Shown here piece after piece: positions 31,448 to 38,617 of a stretch of 46,255 nt of DNA (its first letter is position 1; every line of letters begins with the position of its first letter). Source of the DNA: VRUE01 sp046733315 (GTDB lineage Bacteria > Actinomycetota > Thermoleophilia > Solirubrobacterales > 70-9); assembly GCA_046733315.1 (NCBI GenBank), contig JBKPOV010000055.1, positions 1 through 46,255 of the forward strand, given 5' to 3'. Under the pieces are notes generated by a model, which searched no databases, was not told the origin of the DNA, and saw only the letters and a program-made list of their open reading frames with translations. Made by a program: the position numbers and the translations under genes.

Positions 31448-32517
31448 GCCGGCGCGGAGATCCAGCGCTCGGAATTGGCCTCGTAGATTTCGCGCAGGAT
31501 CTGATCGAGGTCGCGCTGGGGGCGCCAGCCGCCGTACTCGGAGCCGAACTCATTGAGGTCGCTGATCCACCAGCGGTGGTCGCCGACGCGGGCCTGGTCG
31601 CTCATCTCCCAGCGCAGCTCGCGCCCGGCGATGCGCTCGCAGATTGCGATCGCCTCCAGCATCGAGCAGGCGTTCTCGCGCCCGCCGCCGATGTTGTAGA
31701 CCGCCGCAGCGCGTGGCTTTTCGTGGAAGAGCAGGAAGGCGTCGACCAGGTCGGCGCTGTGCACGTTGTCGCGCACCTGCTTGCCCTCGTAGCCAAAGAC
31801 GGTGTAGGGGTTGCCGGTCGCGGTGCACTTCATCAGGTAGGCGAGGAAGCCGTGCAGCTGGGCGCCGGCGTGGTTGGGCCCGGTGAGGCAGCCGCCGCGG
31901 AAGCAGACCGTGGGCATATCGAAGTAACGGCCGTACTCCTGGACGAGCAGGTCGGCGGCCGCCTTGGAGGCGCCGAAGAGCGAGTGCAGGGTGGAGTCGA
32001 TCGACATCGTCGTGTCGATGCCGCCGAACCACTGGTGATCGGCGGGCAGCTCGAGCCGCGTCTCCTGCTCTTCCAGCGGCAGGTGGTTGGGGGTGTCGCC
32101 GTAGACCTTGTTAGTCGAGGTGAAGATGAAGGTCGCCTCCGGGCAGTGCTGGCGCGCCGCCTCGAGCAGGTTGAGCGTGCCGTTGGCGTTGATGCCGAAG
32201 TCGGCCTGCGGGTCGCTCGCGGCCCAGTCGTGCGATGGCTGCGCCGCCGTGTGCACGACCAGCTCGATTTGGCTGGCGTGCTCGGCGAAGACCCGGTCGA
32301 TGCCCTCGGCGTCGCGGATATCGAGGTCGGCGGTGCGGAAGGTCTCCAGCTCCCGGTTGAGCCGCTCGGTGACCCCTGCCGTCGAGGCCTCCGGGCCGAA
32401 GAGCTCGGCCCGCGTGTCGTTCTCGATCCCGACCACGTCGTAGCCCGCCTCGACCAACCTGGCCGCTGACTCGGAGCCGATCAGACCCCCGGAACCGGTG
32501 ACTATCGCCTTTGGCAT
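31444..32517 (-). CDS. CDP-paratose 2-epimerase-like extended SDR with Phe in the Tyr position
   Basis: 357 residues. The glycine motif GSGGLIGSESAARL is at the N-terminus, followed by GIENDTRAELFGPEAST, HTAAQPSHDWAASDPQADFGIN and FIFTSTNKVYGD. Where SDRs have YxxxK, this protein reads SLFGASKAAADLL: Lys is kept but the Tyr is Phe. FRGGCLTGPNHAGAQLHGFLAYL and GYEGKQVRDNVHSADLVDAFL match the CDP-tyvelose/paratose 2-epimerase branch. The reaction is probably C2 epimerisation of an NDP-sugar via NAD+, but without the Tyr the mechanism or activity may differ. It lies 21 bp after a second epimerase of the same type and overlaps the DPM-like gene. Confidence 0.8.
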   Translation of the reverse strand: MPKAIVTGSGGLIGSESAARLVEAGYDVVGIENDTRAELFGPEASTAGVTERLNRELETFRTADLDIRDAEGIDRVFAEHASQIELVVHTAAQPSHDWAASDPQADFGINANGTLNLLEAARQHCPEATFIFTSTNKVYGDTPNHLPLEEQETRLELPADHQWFGGIDTTMSIDSTLHSLFGASKAAADLLVQEYGRYFDMPTVCFRGGCLTGPNHAGAQLHGFLAYLMKCTATGNPYTVFGYEGKQVRDNVHSADLVDAFLLFHEKPRAAAVYNIGGGRENACSMLEAIAICERIAGRELRWEMSDQARVGDHRWWISDLNEFGSEYGGWRPQRDLDQILREIYEANSERWISAPA

Positions 32518-32538
32518 CGCTTCTGGTGCCCCCTTTGG

Positions 32539-33606
32539 CTATCGCTCGAAACCAAGTGCAGCGCGCAAATCGTCCTCGTGTTCAGTCGACCAGGCGAGCA
32601 GGTCGGCGAGGACGTCGCGCGCCCCGCGGCGCGGGCGCCAGGAGGTTAGAGAATGGAGCCGATTGCAGTCGCTCAGGTAGACGGGTACGTCGCCGGGGCG
32701 AGTCTCCACCTCGGTCCCGATCGCCACCTCGTTGCCGGTCAGCTCGCGGCAGAGCGCGGTCGTCTCCAGCAGCGAGAGGCTGCACTCGCGGCCGCCGCCG
32801 ACGTTGGCGACGACGCCGCTCCAGTGCCCAGGGTCGCCGAGCTGCTCGTCTACGAGGTCGATCAGGTCGTCGACGTGGAGTAGGTCGCGCACCTGCTTGC
32901 CCGAGCCGCCGTAGCCGATGTAGGTCAGCGGTCGGCCGAAGAGGTGGCTGAGCAGCCACCAGGAGAAGACGCCCTGGTCGACCTTGCCCATCTGCCAGGG
33001 CCCGGCGATCACGCCGCAGCGGTTGGTCACCGCGTGCAGGCCGAAGGCGTCTGCGTACTCCTCGATCAGGTGCTCGGCAGAGAGCTTGGTGGCGCCGTAA
33101 AGGGTGCGCGCCCCGGCCATCGGGAAGTCCTCGGAGATGCCGGCGGGGCCGACGCCGACGACCGGCTGCGACGCGGCGAGCTCGAAGCGCGTCGCCTCCT
33201 CCTCCAGCGCCAGCTCCAGTTGCAGTGCTACCGGGTAGACGCGGCTGGTCGAGAGAAAGACGACAAACGCCTCCTCGGCCCGCGCTCGCTCGAGGCAGTT
33301 GAAGGCGCCGACCAGGTTGGTCTGGACCGAGTAGGAGGTGTCGGCGAAGCCCGCTAGGACGGAGGGCTCGGCCGAGCACTCGACCATCGCGTCGAAAGAT
33401 CCGGCCGCAGCCAGGTCGGCGGACTCACGCACATCTCCGTGGACGAACTCGACCCCGGCGTCGCGCAGCCGGGCCAGGTTCAGCTCCGAGCCACGCCGCA
33501 TCAGGTTGTCGAGGGCGATGATCTCCCAGTCCGGGTGCCGCTCCGCGAGGGCGACGACGAGGTTGCCACCGACGAAACCGGCGCCCCCTGTGACCAGGAC
33601 GCGCAC
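32539..33606 (-). CDS. CDP-paratose 2-epimerase-like extended SDR
   Basis: 355 residues. TGGAGFVGGNLVVAL, ALDNLMRRGSELNLARL, the active-site FLSTSRVYP and a standard YGATKLSAEHL (Tyr and Lys both present). MVECSAEPSVLAG, GVIAGPWQMGKVDQGVFSWWL and GYGGSGKQVRDLLHVDDL identify the tyvelose/paratose epimerase branch. Probably acts on an NDP-activated hexose or dideoxyhexose at C2. It differs strongly from the next gene, which has Phe in place of Tyr. The methyltransferase upstream ends 3 bp before its start, and it precedes the second epimerase by 21 bp. Substrate nucleotide is uncertain: no CDP-sugar biosynthesis gene is nearby. Confidence 0.83.
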   Translation of the reverse strand: MRVLVTGGAGFVGGNLVVALAERHPDWEIIALDNLMRRGSELNLARLRDAGVEFVHGDVRESADLAAAGSFDAMVECSAEPSVLAGFADTSYSVQTNLVGAFNCLERARAEEAFVVFLSTSRVYPVALQLELALEEEATRFELAASQPVVGVGPAGISEDFPMAGARTLYGATKLSAEHLIEEYADAFGLHAVTNRCGVIAGPWQMGKVDQGVFSWWLLSHLFGRPLTYIGYGGSGKQVRDLLHVDDLIDLVDEQLGDPGHWSGVVANVGGGRECSLSLLETTALCRELTGNEVAIGTEVETRPGDVPVYLSDCNRLHSLTSWRPRRGARDVLADLLAWSTEHEDDLRAALGFER

Positions 33607-33609
33607 TGC

Positions 33610-34263
33610 TCAGCGGCGACCGATTACCAGGAACTGCTTGCCGAGCAGCTTCCAGGCGAGTGGAGCGCGCAGGTAAAGCGAGGTCAGGCGCGGAGACGGA
33701 GGAAGGATTCCCCGGAACGAGTAGGGCAGGTAGCGAGGGATAATGCGTTCGGGCTCGAACCCGCCGGCGTAGAGGTGCTCGGCGATCGCCACGTGGGTCA
33801 GCGCGACGTAATGATCCGCGCAATCCCAGTACTCCTTCGAGCAGTAGCGATAGTTTGGCCCCATGATCGCGATCCGGCCTCCCGGTTTCATCGCTCCGCG
33901 CATTCGTTCCAGGAACTGCGAAATAGCCTCTTGGTCGTAGAGGTGCTCGAGGAAGTTGGAGGCGAAGACCCCGTCGAAATGCTCGCTGGGCAGATCGGCG
34001 TCCATGATCTTGGAGGTGACGAATTTGACCCCAGTCGTTCGCTCCGCCTCCGAGTAGGAGACCTCGTCGACTGCCCAGCGCTCCGCGGCCGGGATCGAGC
34101 AGATGAACTCACCACGGCCCGCTGCCGCGTCCAGCACCGTTCCCGGCGAGCCCATCAGGCCGTGGACGTGGGGGGCGATCTCCTCCCAGACACGCAGGCG
34201 GGCTGCCTGGTCGATGTCGCGAAAGCGATATTCGTAGAGACGCTGGTAGTTCATGCGCGGCAT
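33610..34263 (-). CDS. Class I SAM-dependent methyltransferase
   Basis: 217 residues from ATG 34263 (ATG 34254, three codons later, is also possible). SAM motif I is TVLDAAAGRGEFICSI near 43-58. FDGVFASNFLEHLYDQEAISQFLERMRGAMKPGGRIAIMGPN is the usual motif II-III stretch. Within the polysaccharide operon the likely role is methylating a sugar of the repeat unit or its lipid-linked precursor, but nothing in the sequence fixes the acceptor. Cytoplasmic, no membrane segment. It lies 20 bp downstream of the FkbM-type methyltransferase. Confidence 0.83.
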   Translation of the reverse strand: MPRMNYQRLYEYRFRDIDQAARLRVWEEIAPHVHGLMGSPGTVLDAAAGRGEFICSIPAAERWAVDEVSYSEAERTTGVKFVTSKIMDADLPSEHFDGVFASNFLEHLYDQEAISQFLERMRGAMKPGGRIAIMGPNYRYCSKEYWDCADHYVALTHVAIAEHLYAGGFEPERIIPRYLPYSFRGILPPSPRLTSLYLRAPLAWKLLGKQFLVIGRR

Positions 34264-34283
34264 CTTATGTAGATGCGAGGCAC

Positions 34284-35006
34284 CTACTTTTCCGGCCGAA
34301 TGAAAAGCGCATCGACTTGCAGCAGACGGCTCGTCGTACGGTCGTTGAAGGCGGGCTCGACGTCCGCCATCACGAGGCCGTGCCGCTCGAGCTCGGCGAC
34401 CAGGTCGGCAAAGAGCGCCTGCCCCTCGTAGAGCTCGACGAGGCCCAGCTCGAGCTCGACGATGCGGCAGCGGGCCAGGGTTGAGGTCGCGCCCTCGAGC
34501 GCCGCCGCCTCGTGCCCCTGGACATCGATCTTGAGGCAGAGGCGCTGCGCGCCCGTGTTGGAACCGAGGGCAGCGTCGAGCGTCGTCACCTCGACCTCTT
34601 CGGCGGCGACGTAGGTGGAGCTCGGCTCCCCCTTCTGGTGGGCCTCGGTCATCGGCAGAACTGAGCTGCTGAAGCCGTCGTTGCCGGCGATATGCAGCGT
34701 CGTGGTGCCGGCGCTGGCCCCGAGCGCGTGGCGGCGGCACTCCCAGAGGGGGTCGCGCGCGGCGGCACGCAGCAGCCGCTCGTACATCTGCGCCTGCGGC
34801 TCGAAGGAGAGAATCGGGCCTTTGTAGCCCTCGTGCCGCAATGAGCCGGCGTACTCGCCGGCGTGGGCGCCGACATCGACGACGAGGTCGATCGACTCGG
34901 CTGCGATGCGTTCCATGCGCCGCGCCAGGTAGGTGGCGCCCGGACGGTAGCGGCGCAGTTCGAAGCCACTCTTGCGCAGGGCGCGCTTGGTCGCACGGCG
35001 GATCAT
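34284..35006 (-). CDS. FkbM family methyltransferase
   Basis: 240 residues. SAM motif I is LVVDVGAHAGEYAGSLR near 41-57, ILSFEPQAQMYERL follows as the strand-2 region, and the signature LCLKIDVQGHEAAALEGA of FkbM proteins is present near 158-175. FkbM-type enzymes O-methylate sugars or polyketides. Given its setting among glycosyltransferases, sugar O-methylation is likely. With the neighbouring methyltransferase the operon has two methylation enzymes, suggesting a multiply methylated glycan (inference). The first residues (IRRATKRALRKSGFELRRY) are basic and may touch the membrane. Confidence 0.88.
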   Translation of the reverse strand: MIRRATKRALRKSGFELRRYRPGATYLARRMERIAAESIDLVVDVGAHAGEYAGSLRHEGYKGPILSFEPQAQMYERLLRAAARDPLWECRRHALGASAGTTTLHIAGNDGFSSSVLPMTEAHQKGEPSSTYVAAEEVEVTTLDAALGSNTGAQRLCLKIDVQGHEAAALEGATSTLARCRIVELELGLVELYEGQALFADLVAELERHGLVMADVEPAFNDRTTSRLLQVDALFIRPEK

Positions 35007-35021
35007 TGAGTGGGGTTGATA

Positions 35022-35954
35022 TCAGGAGCCGTACCGGCGGCGGCGGAGCGCCAGGGCGTCGCGCACGGAGAGCTCGCTGAGGCCGACCGCGGGCGCCTCC
35101 CGCCCGGGCAGACCGCGTCCGGCGCGCCAGCCGGCGATGCGCCCGCGCAGGCCGCTCAGGGTCCGCTCGCGGACAAGCTGGCCGGCGCAGATAGCCGCCT
35201 CGCAGAGGAGCGCGCGTGCGGCCGACGACGGCCGTCTCATGACTCCGTAGCGCCGCAGCATGTAGCCGCGGCTCCAGCCCGTTCGCCCGTACTTGGCGCT
35301 GCTGCGCGCGCCAAGGGTCTGCGAGTAGTCGTGGACCGCGCGGGCGGCGGGGGCGAGCCGACAGCTTGCGCCCGCCGTCCGCAGCCTCAGGGCCAGGTCG
35401 AGATCCTCGTAGTAGAGAAAGATCCGCTCGTCGAAGCCGCCTACGCGCTGGAATGGCTCCGCACGGATCAGCGCGGCGCCCCCGGTCGGCCCGAGCGGGT
35501 CAGGCGCATCGAAGGCCAGCTCCGCCGGCTCGCCGTTGAGGTAGTCGAAGCCCATCAGCGCCGTGTCGGCGATGACCCCGGCCGAGTCGATTCGGCCCGA
35601 GCCGTCGGGTCGCAAGAGGACGGCAGCCACCATCTGCGCTCCGTTCGCCGTCGGCTCCAGCAGGGCCTCGATGAAGGACGGCTCGCAGACCACGTCGTTG
35701 TTGAGCAGCACGATCGGGTCGCCGGGCTCGCGCTCGATCGCCAGGTTGAGGGCGCTGCCGAAGCCGATGTTCTCCTCCAGCGCGATCGCGGTCACGTCCG
35801 GGAAGCGCTGCTTCATCATCGCCACCGAGTCGTCGCTGGAGCCGTTGTCGACAACCACGACCCGGGGCATCACGGTCTGGGTCGCGAGGCTCTCGAGGGT
35901 GCGGGCAAGCCGCTCGGCGCCGTTCAGGTTGGGGATGTAGACGGTCGGTTTCAC
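35022..35954 (-). CDS. GT2 glycosyltransferase, rhamnosyltransferase (WbbL)-like
   Basis: 310 residues. GT-A motifs: YIPNLNGAERLARTLESL, VVVDNGSSDDSVAMM, the DxD-like IVLLNNDVV near 100, and YYEDLDLALRLRTAG with the acidic catalytic pair. FGSALNLAIE and PTGGAALIRAEPFQRVGGFDERIFL are typical of the WbbL/GlfT1-like group that adds rhamnose or a related deoxyhexose. The rml operon next door could supply dTDP-rhamnose. The C-terminal 80 residues are basic helices likely to lie on the membrane. Donor and acceptor are inferred only. Confidence 0.85.
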   Translation of the reverse strand: MKPTVYIPNLNGAERLARTLESLATQTVMPRVVVVDNGSSDDSVAMMKQRFPDVTAIALEENIGFGSALNLAIEREPGDPIVLLNNDVVCEPSFIEALLEPTANGAQMVAAVLLRPDGSGRIDSAGVIADTALMGFDYLNGEPAELAFDAPDPLGPTGGAALIRAEPFQRVGGFDERIFLYYEDLDLALRLRTAGASCRLAPAARAVHDYSQTLGARSSAKYGRTGWSRGYMLRRYGVMRRPSSAARALLCEAAICAGQLVRERTLSGLRGRIAGWRAGRGLPGREAPAVGLSELSVRDALALRRRRYGS

Positions 35955-35964
35955 CGGGATTTCC

Positions 35965-37107
35965 CTAAGCCAGGCCGACTCCGGCCCGGGCCGCCCCGGC
36001 GAAGGCCTCCGGGCTGTGCGCTTCGATGTAGCGGCGCATTCCGGCAGCGAAGCGCTCGCCGCTGCCCGCTTGGTTCAGCTCCAGGATCGCGGCCCGCAGG
36101 GCCGCGGCGTCGGTCGGGTCGACCGTCAACCCGAGCCCGTACTCGCGCACCGTGTGCCCGAGCAGCCCCTCGCTGGTGCTCACCACCGGAGTCCGCAGGG
36201 CCGCGGACTCGGCGAGGACCCCCGAGGAGCCGTAGTGGTCGAGGTAGGGAAGGACGACGCAACGTGCGGAGGCGAGGCAGGTAGCCGCCTCCGCGTCGGA
36301 GATGCGGCGCAGCATGGCGTCGACCCGAATGCCGCCGGCCCTCATCTCCTCGAGCTCGCCCTCGAGCTGCTCGCGGTACTCCGGGGCGGGAGCGCCGGCG
36401 ATCGTCACCCGCAGGCCCTCAGCGCCCTCGCCGAGGGCGCGTGCCAGCAGGCCGACGCCCTTGCGCGGCTCGAGGTAGCCGAAGAGGAGGCAGCCGTCGC
36501 GAGCTTCCGGCGAGGCCGCCGGAAGCGACGGCGGCGCATCGGGCAGCCAGACCGCCTTGCAGCCGCGCCGTTGCGACCAGCGGTCAGCGGCGCCGCGGTC
36601 CATGGTGAAGACGGCGAACGCGTCGTCGCGCCAGCGCCAGCGGGCGACGAGACGGTCCTGAAAGAGGGCGCTGAGCCGCTCCCTTGGGCCGAGCTTCGTC
36701 CGGTAGAGCGTGTGGTAGTGCGCCCGCGGCTTCATCACCAGGATCGAGTGCGGGCAGGGGAGGGGTTTCCATCCGGCCAGCCAGCGGAGCACCGGGTCGG
36801 CGTAGGTGAGGACGAAATGGTCGGCCCCGGTCTCACTGCAGGCGCGTTCGATCATTTCCAGCTCCTCGCGGGCCATCTCACGCTTGTGCAACTCCTCGCC
36901 GTCGCGCAAGTAGCGTCCCGGCCGGGCGGGTCGCGGGCGCGGATCGCCGAGCCCGTAGCGCTCGAAGGCTCGCTCGCCGACCTGCTCAAGCTCGCGGTCG
37001 GGAGCGGCGAGCACGACCTCCGCGTCGGGGGTGAGCGCCTCCGCGAAGCGGAGCATCAGGCCGGGATTGTGGCCGCCTCCGTTCCAGTCGAATATGCAGA
37101 CTCTCAT
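35965..37107 (-). CDS. GT4 family glycosyltransferase
   Basis: 380 residues with a GT-B two-lobe layout. The N-terminal lobe begins RVCIFDWNGGGHNPGLMLRFAEAL, with GGHN as the glycine-rich acceptor-side loop. The C-terminal lobe starts near 200 with CLLFGYLEPRKGVGLLARAL, and the donor-site motif is YGSSGVLAESAALRTPVVSTSEGLL, the E-x7-E-like segment of retaining GT4 enzymes. It would transfer a sugar from an NDP donor to a lipid-linked oligosaccharide in the cytoplasm. It sits 29 bp after the flippase and 10 bp before the next glycosyltransferase. Confidence 0.85.
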   Translation of the reverse strand: MRVCIFDWNGGGHNPGLMLRFAEALTPDAEVVLAAPDRELEQVGERAFERYGLGDPRPRPARPGRYLRDGEELHKREMAREELEMIERACSETGADHFVLTYADPVLRWLAGWKPLPCPHSILVMKPRAHYHTLYRTKLGPRERLSALFQDRLVARWRWRDDAFAVFTMDRGAADRWSQRRGCKAVWLPDAPPSLPAASPEARDGCLLFGYLEPRKGVGLLARALGEGAEGLRVTIAGAPAPEYREQLEGELEEMRAGGIRVDAMLRRISDAEAATCLASARCVVLPYLDHYGSSGVLAESAALRTPVVSTSEGLLGHTVREYGLGLTVDPTDAAALRAAILELNQAGSGERFAAGMRRYIEAHSPEAFAGAARAGVGLA

Positions 37108-37136
37108 CTAGCTTGCCGCCCGCGCGCCCCGGCAGA

Positions 37137-38528
37137 CTATGTGGTCCGGCGCCGCAGCAGCGGTCGCGCCAGGCTGACGATTTTCGCCAAGTCGTCCCGG
37201 GAGAAGACGAACTCGAGGCCCAGCCAGACGAGCGAGACGACCACCAGCGAGACGATCAACCCGCCGAGGTCGTTGGAGAGGTCCAGGAACTGGGCGGCGC
37301 CGGCAGCCACGGCGGCGATCAGGCTCGTCTTTGCCACCGCAATCAGAGCCCGGCGCATCAGCGGGTGGGTGCCGATCGCGAGCACGATCGTCGCCACCAG
37401 GGTCGAGACCGTCAGCGCCAGGCCGATGCCCGCCTCCCCCATCGACGTGGTCAGTACAACGGCCAGGGCGAAGGCGACGCCGGCTTCGGCTATCGAGGCG
37501 GCCATCGGGTAGTTGGCTCTTCCCTCGGCAAGCGAGAAGCTGAGCAGCGTCGCGTTGGCGCTTGCGCTCAGCATCATGCCCAGCGAGCCGACCAGGACGA
37601 TGTCGGTGGTCGGCATCCACTCGTCGCCGAGCACGACGCCGATCAGGGCCTGAATAGCCCCGGCCACGAGGGCCAGCGGCAGCCCCGCGGCGATCGCCGT
37701 GTAGACGGCAACCTTCGCGGCCCGCGCCGGCCGCGAGGCGGCGTCGCGCGAAAGCGCCGGGAAGGAGACGCGGAAGACGGCCGAGGTGAGCGCGATCGGA
37801 AAGGAGAAGAGGCGCTTCGCCATGCCGTAGAAGCCCGCGGCGGCGGAGCCGCCGACCGCCGCCACAATGACGACGAAGCCCAGTTCGCGCGTCAGGTTCA
37901 CTCCCTGCAGCACGCTGACCCGCAGGCCGAAGGCGGCGAGCGGGCGAACCGAGCCGACGTCGATGCTGGGTCGGCGGGTAAAAGGCTGGATCGCCCAGGC
38001 CGTGATCACCCCGGCGAGTCCGCCGGCGGGAACGGCTCCGGCGAGGCTGAAGGCGCCGAGCCCGGCGATCGCCCCGATCAGGGCGAAGCCGTTGAAGGCG
38101 AGCGTGTCGGCGGTCTCGACGATCGCAACGCGGCCGAATCGCAGCTGGCGCTCCATCGCCACCATCGGCATCGCCCGGGCCGCGTAGAAGGGAATCGCCG
38201 CGCAGGAAACCGCGATCACGTCGAGGGTGCGGCTGCCCGCCCCGAGCGCCGGCGCGACCGCGAAGGCGACGAGCAGCAGCAGCCCCGCCATCGACACCGA
38301 GGTGATAAGCAGCACGCCGGCAACCGCGGACTGCAGGCGGGGCGGCGGCTCCTCTTCCATCTGGACCAGCGCCGCGGGCAAGCCCAGCTCGGCGGCGCGC
38401 TGGCCGACGAGCTGAACCGCGAGGGCGATCGCGAAGAGCCCGTAATCGGCGGGGGTGAGGATCCGGGCGAGGACGACCGTGATGCCGGCCGTGAGGAGCT
38501 GCAGTCCCAAGGTGCGGCCGACGAGCAC
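37137..38528 (-). CDS. Polysaccharide flippase (Wzx/MOP superfamily)
   Basis: About 463 residues from GTG 38528. Start is uncertain: coding-like residues (GPLGVTAAR) precede the GTG, but no in-frame ATG, GTG or TTG lies between it and position 38603. Helix 1 includes GRTLGLQLLTAGITVVLARILTPADYGLFAIALAVQLVGQ, typical of Wzx/RfbX-type transporters, and about 12-14 helices follow. DYGLFA and GLPAALVQMEE belong to the family consensus. It should flip the lipid-linked repeat unit across the membrane before polymerisation by the product of the gene upstream. 90 bp separate this GTG from the polymerase stop; much of that gap is probably part of the protein. Confidence 0.85.
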   Translation of the reverse strand: MLVGRTLGLQLLTAGITVVLARILTPADYGLFAIALAVQLVGQRAAELGLPAALVQMEEEPPPRLQSAVAGVLLITSVSMAGLLLLVAFAVAPALGAGSRTLDVIAVSCAAIPFYAARAMPMVAMERQLRFGRVAIVETADTLAFNGFALIGAIAGLGAFSLAGAVPAGGLAGVITAWAIQPFTRRPSIDVGSVRPLAAFGLRVSVLQGVNLTRELGFVVIVAAVGGSAAAGFYGMAKRLFSFPIALTSAVFRVSFPALSRDAASRPARAAKVAVYTAIAAGLPLALVAGAIQALIGVVLGDEWMPTTDIVLVGSLGMMLSASANATLLSFSLAEGRANYPMAASIAEAGVAFALAVVLTTSMGEAGIGLALTVSTLVATIVLAIGTHPLMRRALIAVAKTSLIAAVAAGAAQFLDLSNDLGGLIVSLVVVSLVWLGLEFVFSRDDLAKIVSLARPLLRRRTT

Positions 38529-38617
38529 GCCGACACCCCGCGCAGCTGTGACTCCGAGCGGCCCCGGCTGCGCGGGTTGGGCCGCCTCGAACTGCTCCGG
38601 ATCTCCTCCGGGAGTCT

